DNA of 26,965 nt from Selaginella moellendorffii (Eukaryota; Streptophyta; Lycopodiopsida; Selaginellales; Selaginellaceae), in assembly GCF_000143415.4 (NCBI RefSeq), contig NW_003314497.1:1-26965 (forward strand), in the 5' to 3' direction. Below are positions 20,435 through 26,965 of the stretch, in pieces. The notes below the pieces were generated by a model. The model was not told the origin of the DNA. It was given only the letters and a program-made list of their open reading frames with translations, and did not search any database. The position numbers and the translations under genes are program-made. The stretch's first letter is position 1. Each line of letters begins with the position of its first letter.

Positions 20435-20439
20435 AAAAC

Positions 20440-22085
20440 GGGAGCAGAATAGAAGGCTGCCTTGAGTGTGTCGAAGGCGTGCTAGGCAGCAGCAGACCAA
20501 GAGAAGGGAACATCCTTGCGAGTGAGATGCGTGAGAGGAAGGACAATGTCAGAGTAGTGATCAATGAATTTGCGGTAGAAGTTGGCGAAGCCAAGGAAAA
20601 TCTGAACGTTTGACATTGATTGTGGAGGCTCCCACTCGAGAATAGTCTTGACTTTGGCAGGATCCATCGTCATACCCTCAGGAGTGACAATGTACCCAAG
20701 GAACTCCATAGACTGCTGATCGAAGGAACATTTCTCAAGCTTCGCGTATAGGCCGTGTTCTCGCAGCTTTGCCAGCACCTTGCGTACATGTTCGTCATGC
20801 TCCTCCTGAGTTTTTGAGTAGATGAGGATGTCATCGAGGTAGATGATCACCATCTGATCAAGAAACTCCCGAAAGACGTTGTTCGCCATGTGTTGGAAAA
20901 CTGCTGGAGCATTTGTCAAGCCAAATGGCATGACAGTGTACTCGAAGTGGCCATAGCAGGTTTGGAACGCAGTCTTCCATTCATCACCAGGCCGGATCCG
21001 GATCAGGTTGTATGCGCCACGGAGGTCAATCTTGGTGAAAAAGCGGGCACCGCTGAGGCGTTCCAACAGGTCCGAGATCAGGGGCAGCGGATAACGGTTC
21101 TGAACAATCACTTTGTTCAAACCTTGGTAATCGATGACTAGCCGCAAACTCCCATCCTTCTTCTTGACAAAGAAGACAGGTGCTCCAGCCGGGGACTGCG
21201 AATGCTGAATGTACCCCGAGGCAAGGTTCTCATCCACGTACTCTTTGAGGGCCTTAAGCTCGGACGGGGATAACCCGTAGATAGGCCCCCACGGAGGTGA
21301 CGCTCCTTCTTGTAAATCAATGGGACAGTCATAAGGCCAATGAACAGGTAGTACACTAGCTTTTTTCTTGTCAAACACATCCCCAAAATCATGATACTTC
21401 TTAGGAAGACTGACAGGAAAAACATGCAAAGCAAAAAGGAAAATAGGTTCTTCATGAAGGAGTTCTTTCATAATGATTGTGGAGATAGGAGGAGGTGTAT
21501 GACTAAATGGAATGATGAGACAAGGATACTGTCTAGTGTAAGATGGAAGAGAGGAAAAAGAAGAGAGTGAAAACTTCGTAGAGTCAGGAACAGAACCCCG
21601 ATTTGAGTTTAGGGAACTTTTCCTGATTCGGACTCGATGAACAGTAGGGGAAGCCGTGGAAGATGGTGATGTGGGAGAGATGAGCTGTAATTCCTTCTAA
21701 CAAATCTGAGGCTGATGTAGTTGGAACCAAGGAAGACCGAGCACCACAGAGGAGGATTTGCTGTTGATGATGTTGAAGGTGATATCATTGACGGTGGACC
21801 CAATGTGTACTCGAACGGGCAACGTTTCCCTAAGTCCAGAAGATGGAGACACAAAATGCCCGCCGATGCCTTCAACCCTCAGATCCCGTATGGTAGGAGA
21901 AAGAGGAACGTGATGTCGGGCAGTAAAGTCCGTGTCCATGAAGTAGAAAGTTGCACCCGAGTCCAATAGCGCCAAAGCCTTGAGTCCTGATTGTCCGGTG
22001 AAAGAAAGGAGACATGGGACGCGGAAGTTGGGAATTGGTGGTGGCTTTGATGAAAGGTGGTGAGGAACTTGATGTAAGGAACCAA
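20440..22085 (-). pseudogene. element A protease-reverse transcriptase
   Basis: The minus-strand frame contains the protease (ALLDSGATFYFMDTDF at about 21930-21975; VVLGLPWFQLH), a TAG at 21697-21699 (TGG by one change), a Ser/Pro-rich tether, then RT in the same phase. Key parts are [71 protein letters not shown] and the catalytic YLDDILIYS (near 20835-20855). A TAG at 20482-20484 interrupts the start of the RNase H tether just before the B insertion site. Upstream of about 22085 the gag part is lost or too decayed to follow, close to where element C begins. Confidence 0.82.
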
Positions 22086-22099
22086 CTCACCGAGGTGTC

Positions 22100-23216
22100 G
22101 TAGGCTAAAGGAACCCCGAAAGCATGACCAAAATGACAAAGAGTTCATCGGATGGGACTAAGTCGAAGATTGAGTCCAAGACCGACTCGGAGACCGAGTT
22201 CGAGATAGAGTCCGGAATCGAGTCCAAGACTGACTCGGGGACCGAGTTCGAGACCGAGTTCGAGACGGAGTCCGAGATCCGAAATCAGGTCCGAGACCGA
22301 GTCCGAGGTCGAGTCCGAGGTCGGGTCCGAGATCGGGTCCGAGATCGAGTCCGAGATTGAGTCCGAGACCGAATCCGAAGTCGGATACGAAATCGAGTCC
22401 GAGATTGAGCTAGAGACTAAGTCCAAATACTAATACGGGTCAAGGGGTGAAAGCCCAAAGCGTGCGTCTCCCAGAGGGGGGGCTTGCAGGGGGTTCCCAA
22501 AGTATAGTAGAGATAGTGAGGTCCAGGAATCAGTTTTGAAGGGACTCTCTAGTGAGGCTTCCAAACCAACTTAAGGTTGAGACTGGGACCGAGGGGCCTT
22601 GGGTGGGAGTGAGCATGGACTTGGTTGGTGCCGGAGGGGCCATCCTAGGAAGTGCTCAAGAGCAGCTCCCACTCCCGAAAGGGAAACCGATTGCGGTGCT
22701 CCCGGCTCATGTGGAGTGGTGCCCCACTTGAGTACCATGCGGCTCATTGGTCCTCACCCTTCCTAGGGGCTTGGGCCTTCCTTCGGGATGGAAGAGGGGG
22801 GGTAGAGGTACCCATACCGGGCCGCTAGGCCACGGTGTTTCGCCCCGGCGTCCCGAAGCAAGTGTTGCACTCAAGACTTGGGATTTAGAGGGTCCCATGA
22901 TCAAGTCTTGTGGTACCAAGGGATGTTAGGAACCTGGAAGCTTGGTGTGCTTGGCTGCTTGTGCTTGCGGGGAGTGTAGCAGAACATTAAGTCCAGTCTA
23001 ACCTGAGGAGGGGGATTGGGAGAGATTGGGAATCCGTGGATGGATGGCTAACGCTCCGTTGCTCGTGCAGTGAGTAGCTGAAACCAAGTAGGACCAAGTA
23101 GGAGTTAGTACCATAGGTGAGAACCTTGGCGAGGGAACTTAGCAAAAGCCAAGGCAGTGTCGGATGGATAGACGAGGTAAGCTAGCAAATTGGAAAGGAA
23201 AAATTTGTGGCTTACA
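22100..23216 (+). repeat. 5' LTR of element C (left end approximate)
   Basis: The right end (...GTGGCTTACA) is fixed by the primer site that follows. Bases 22437-22532 match a block inside the LTRs of element B read in its own sense (GGGGTGAAAGCCCAAAGCGTG, then a G-run, then TATAGTAG-GATAGTG), which supports LTR identity and kinship of the two families. The block at 22600-22930 is GC-rich and non-coding. Confidence 0.55.
22165..22430 (+). repeat. degenerate 12-bp minisatellite GAGTCCGAGATC
   Basis: Units of the form GAGTCCGAG(A/G)(T/C)C or GAGTTCGAGAC repeat for about 265 bp. Long frames on both strands (Glu/Ser/Asp repeats) are by-products of the 12-bp period. It lies near the start of the presumed LTR of element C. 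Confidence 0.8.
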
Positions 23217-23219
23217 ATT

Positions 23220-23231
23220 TGGTATCGGAGC
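23220..23231 (+). other. primer-binding site of element C
   Basis: TGGTATCGGAGC, 3 bp after the LTR end, matches the initiator Met-tRNA complement TGGTATCAGAGC at 11 of 12 positions. Confidence 0.75.
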
Positions 23232-23275
23232 CTTTTCTTCAGTTCTAGCGAAGGATAGAGGCGGATTGCTGGGAG

Positions 23276-24069
23276 ATGGCAAGGGCAGGGCGTAAGCGAA
23301 CCCAGGCGGAGACGGAACCTCCGCCGGAGCTAGAGCCTCCGGTTGAACAAGAGGCTATGGATGAGGAATCCTTGCATGAGGAGGACTCTAGTGAGGAAAC
23401 TTCCAAACAGGAGTTCGGTGGCGAGGTTCGGTCGTCCAAGGCTCGATTGGACGTGCTAGAAGGACAGTTGGCACAGACCAATGCCCTGCTGGAAACTCTC
23501 GTACGCAAGCTAAAGCATGACGAGAGGCGGAAGAAAAAGAGAAAGACTACGAATGCTGGCAGTGTAGAAGGTGCGGACCTTTCGGCAGGGACTGAGGCAA
23601 ACCAGACAAGGTCGAACAGACCGAAGTAGAATCAGTCCCTCAGGCAGTTCCCAAGTACAAACCAAAGCCCCCACCGGTCTTCAAGGGAGTGAATAACTAT
23701 AAGGTGGTGGAGGATTGGTTTTACGATATGGAGGACTACTTCCGAGCGTTGCGATTACCGAGCTCGAAGAAGGTCCCATGTGCAAAACCATACTTGGCAG
23801 ATAATGCCAAGTCTTGGTGGAGAACGACAGAGGCCAACAAAGGACCGGTGGCCACTTGGGACATGATGAAGGCGAGGATCCGCGCAACATACATTCCTCC
23901 GAATGCCACTCTGCATCTGAGAAATGAGCTGAGTAGGCTGAAGCAGACTGGAACCATCCAAGAATATGTGAATGGGTTCATGGCAAAGAGGATACTAGTC
24001 ACAGACATGGGGGATATGCGTTCCATGCCTTCATATCAGGTTTGCAAACCTGGGCTCGCGGTGAGGTGA
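23276..24069 (+). pseudogene. element C gag (N-terminal and capsid part)
   Basis: The start is MARAGRKRTQAE at 23276. An acidic region and a coiled coil (LDVLEGQLAQTNALLETLVR) are followed by a Lys/Arg run. A one-base shift near 23590-23600 passes to the frame holding KYKPKPPPVFKG and the capsid domain ([36 protein letters not shown]). A second one-base shift near 24015 passes into the downstream frame ([14 protein letters not shown]). Without the two shifts this would be one gag like that of element B, with the same WFYDMEDYF/SWWR landmarks. I see no sign that the shifts are programmed. Confidence 0.75.
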
Positions 24070-26965
24070 TGCGGTGGAACCCGACCAACTACAAGGAAGC
24101 GTTAGATGCGGCCATCAAGGTGCATTTCAACGATAACTTGCGAAAGGGGAACACGACGGGGTCGGGATCCACGTTTAGCAAAGGGGCCAAACCAAGGGGA
24201 ATGTATAGCAGAGGGAAATTCAAGAAGAGTTTTTCTAAGAATGAGTCCTCAGGGTTCCGGAAAGGCAAATCCGGTGGCCAGCGAGCGAGTACGTGGGGGA
24301 GTAAGGCGAAAAAAGACAAACCCACGGATAAGAAGGTCAAGTCGTATAGCAGCGTGGGAAACAATGTATGCTACAACTGCGGTGAAGCGGGACACTTTTC
24401 GAGGGAATGTCCCTACCCGAAGAAGGCCAAAGCTAATATGGCCATCAAGTCGGGTGAAGTCCAAACTGAGGTATGTGATCCAGTCCCTAACTCAAAGTTA
24501 CTCATTACACGAGCAACTTTGGTAGAGAGTCGTTCGCGACATCTACTAGCCCTCCGAGGGAAGCTCGGAGGTAGCTTTGTTAAGATCCTTATTGACACGG
24601 GTGCTTCGGATAATTTTGTGGCTGCAGACATAGTCTGGCAAGCCGAACTAACGGTGCAGCGGCTAGGCAAACCAAGGACTATAGAGTTTGTTCAAGGTAG
24701 CCAAAGCACCGATGAGGTACTTCGACAAGCGAGAGTCGAAGTAGGGACATGGAAAGTAGACATGGATTTCACCGTGTTGGACATGGCGGGATTTGACGTG
24801 ATCTTCGGAATGGATTGGTTTAATCGGTTCGTGGTAGCCCTGCATGGACAAGGTAAGAACCTTGTGGTACTGGCGAATGCCCAAGGAAGAAGATCTAGGG
24901 TGGAGGCCCAGGATCTAAAGGTAGGGCAAAGCAAGGCCAAAGATTCCTGCTTAAACCTAGTGTCCACGAGAGGACAACTCACCAAAGGAACTAAGGCAGC
25001 CTTTTTGTGCTTACTCTCGGTGAAGAGTGACAAAAAGACAGGAAAGGAAGAAGTACCTTTGGTGATCCAGCGGGTGTTGGACCAATTCAAGGATACCATG
25101 CCAGAGGAGCTACCGGCGGGGTTGCCCCCCGCACGACCAATAGAACATAAGATTGAGCTGGTCGAGGGTGCTGAGGCGGTGGTTTGTCCCCCCTATCGTT
25201 TGAACGAAAAAGAACTCAAGGAGCTCAAGTGCCAACTAGAGGAGTTGGTGGACAAAGGGTATGTTAGGTTGAGCAAGTCGCCGTATGGGGCGCCGGTGTT
25301 ATTTGTGAAAAAGAAAGATGGTTCTATGCGCATGTGCATAGACTACCAGTTGCTCAACAAGTATACAAAGAAGAACAAGTACCCTTTGCCAAGAATTGAG
25401 GACTTGTTCGATAGGTTGGGAAAGGCAAAATACTTCTCGAGGATTGACCTAAGGTCAGGATACTACCAGATCAGGGTAGCCGAGGAAGATGTCGAGAAGA
25501 CAACCTGTCGAACGAGGTATGGGAGCTTTGAGTTTCTAGTGATGCCCTTCGGGCTATGCAATGCGCCGGCAACGTTTTCGGCGCTGATGAACCACATCTT
25601 TGTACCCTATCTGGATCACTTCGTGGTCGTCTATATCGACGACATCCTGATCTATAGCGAGACGCTAGAGGAGCATGCCGAACACTTGGCGAAGGTGTTT
25701 AAGAAACTAAGGGAACACAAATTGTATGCTAAAGAGAGCAAATGTGACTTTGCTCAACAAGAGGTAAAGTTTCTCGGGCATGTGGTGGGCCAAGACGGGC
25801 TCAAGGTGGACCCGGAAAAGGTCCAAGCGATCCAGGAATGGGAGTGACCATCAAATGTACATGAGTTGAGGGCGTTCTTGGGGCTATGCAACTAGTACCG
25901 AAAGTTTATCAGACACTATTCGAGAGTAGCCCTGCCCTTAACGGACCAAACAGGAAAAGGGAAGAGGGTATAGACAGCGGAATGCGAGGCAGCATTCTTC
26001 CACCTTAAAGGGAAGTTGAGGAAGGCTCCTGTGTTGGCATTACCAAATTTTGGTAAGGACTTTGAGGTAGACACGGATGCTTCGGACTTTGCGTTGGGCG
26101 CAGTTTTGAAGCAAGACAACCATCCAGTAGCATTCTTCTCGAAGAAGTTGGACAAGGCTCAACGGAAGTTGCCTGCCCACGAGAAGGAATTGTTTGCGGT
26201 GGTCAAGGCGCTCAAGGAGTGGCGACACTACCTTGGGAGACACTTTAAGGTTTACACGGACAATGTGGCAACGAAACACTTCTTGTCACAGCCCGACCTA
26301 AGAGGGAAACAAGGTCGGTGGGCCAATGCCTTGGCCGAGTTTGATTGCGAGATTCTGTACAAGCCTGGGAAGAGCAACATCATGGCAGATGCGCTAAGTC
26401 GAAAAGCGAGCTTGAGGTTGGCGATATCCAGCGCAACAACAACCTTCTGGGACGATGTGCGGACAGCATATGAGAACGATGGTCTAGCACAAGAAGTGTT
26501 GTTGAGGAATCTAGAGGCGCGGGAAGCTCACCAGAGAGGTGAGCTGCCAACAAAAGAGAAAACGGGTTATGCGGAACGCAACGGACTCATCTATTACAAG
26601 CAAACGAGAGTGTATATTCTAGAAGGGGAATTAAGGAAGGTAGCCTTAGAAGAGTGTCATGACGGACCTCTTGCAGGACATGGCGGAGTGCCTAAGACGA
26701 TGGGCTTACTCAAGAGGAAGTACCATTGGCCAGATATGGCTAAGGACATCCAAGACTATGTAAAGACATGTCCAACATGTCAGCAGGTCAAAGCCGTGAC
26801 TAAGGCTAGTGGGGGCTTGTTGCAAAGCATCCCAATTCCAGATCGTCCGTGGAAATGTCTTACGATGGACTTCATCACGGGACTTCCCCCAAGTGAGGGG
26901 TTTGATGCTATATTCGTGGTGGTGGACCGATTTTCAAAAATGGCACATTTCATACCCAACCACAA
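24016..26965 (+). pseudogene. element C gag end, protease, RT, RNase H, integrase (cut by window)
   Basis: One frame runs to the window end. It contains the CCHC knuckle [14 protein letters not shown] (24369-24410), aspartic protease DTGASDNFV (24594 on; FGMDWF), and RT with [50 protein letters not shown] and catalytic [10 protein letters not shown] (25632 on). RNase H follows, with DTDASDFALGAV, KELFAVVKAL and YTDNVATKHF, keeping its D-E-D acids. Then come the integrase H2C2 finger (GHGGVPKTMGLLKRKYHWPD, CPTCQQ) and the start of the catalytic core (MDFITGLPPSEGF). Only three stops interrupt it, at 25845-25847, 25893-25895 and 25971-25973, all in the RT-RNase H connection. All active-site residues in view are intact. 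The rest of integrase, any chromodomain and the 3' LTR lie beyond 26965. Confidence 0.85.

Larger units (their letters stand above)
10182..22085 (-). mobile_element. element A: fungal-type chromodomain gypsy retrotransposon, interrupted
   Basis: Read on the minus strand, the parts come in order: protease (about 21975-21690), RT (21471-20440), [element B inserted, 12909-20434], RNase H (12903-12640), integrase (about 12640-11130), chromodomain (11128-10990), polypurine tract, 3' LTR. Its 5' end (gag, primer site, 5' LTR) is not in the window, because element C interrupts it near 22.1 kb. The RNase H and RT wording (FHSRKFQPAKINYEIHDKEL, MVIIYLDDILIYS) is typical of fungal chromoviruses and of the Tcn1-like elements reported from mosses and lycophytes. 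Several stops and at least one frameshift make it non-functional. Confidence 0.75.
22100..26965 (+). mobile_element. element C: plant-type gypsy retrotransposon, truncated by window
   Basis: On the plus strand: 5' LTR ending at 23216, primer site, gag, protease, RT, RNase H and the start of integrase at the window end. The left border is placed between the last recognisable element A codons (about 22085) and the repeat tract at 22165, and its exact base is not determined. It interrupts element A and is in the opposite orientation. Few lesions make it the youngest-looking element of the stack. Confidence 0.75.

Noticed and set aside
22124-22426. Repetitive acidic proteins (Glu/Ser/Thr or Asp/Ser/Ile repeats) on both strands
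   Set aside because: They are translation of a 12-bp minisatellite. The absence of stops follows from the period, not from coding selection.

Overview
This window is eukaryotic nuclear DNA, most likely from a plant outside the seed plants (lycophyte, bryophyte or charophyte-like). The evidence is spliced genes, plant-type gypsy (Ty3) retrotransposons primed by a Met-tRNA-like site, a plant-type RNase H pseudogene, and one chromodomain element of the fungal/Tcn1-like kind reported from non-seed plants. All 13 introns I can place are only 47-64 nt long, which fits a compact lycophyte-like gene structure but would also suit a fungus. The host assignment is therefore an inference.

Left part (1-7781). 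Two apparently intact, divergently transcribed, multi-exon genes flank a 1.1 kb spacer. On the minus strand, 162-2565 encodes a 742-residue MULE-like DDE transposase with a Cys/His-rich N-terminal region (4 exons). On the plus strand, 3686-7535 encodes a predicted 1100-residue protein (11 exons) that fuses a ParB/sulfiredoxin-like domain (DGNHR motif) to a bacterial/phage-style beta-class N4/N6 DNA methyltransferase domain. The spacer carries seven copies of a 22-bp palindrome (core GGTTC...GAACC), and two related palindromes lie just after the second gene. A transposase, a ParB-methyltransferase fusion and a palindrome array side by side are the most unusual content here and may be parts of one undescribed mobile element.

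Right part (7782-26965). This is a nested stack of decayed gypsy LTR elements. Element D (minus, about 7782-10010) is a gag/protease relic followed directly by RNase H, with no reverse transcriptase seen. Element A (minus, about 10182 to about 22085) is a fungal-type chromovirus. It is split at its RT/RNase H junction by element B (minus, 12909-20434, near-identical 5-bp target duplication), and its gag end is interrupted by element C (plus, from about 22.1 kb past the window end). B has full outer LTRs, an extra partial LTR from a tandem-then-deletion event, and an internal deletion of RNase H and the integrase N-terminus. C is the least damaged, with a few frameshifts and stops, and is cut off inside integrase. 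Most nonsense codons in these elements are explained by C-to-T or G-to-A changes, as expected of methylated, silenced repeats.
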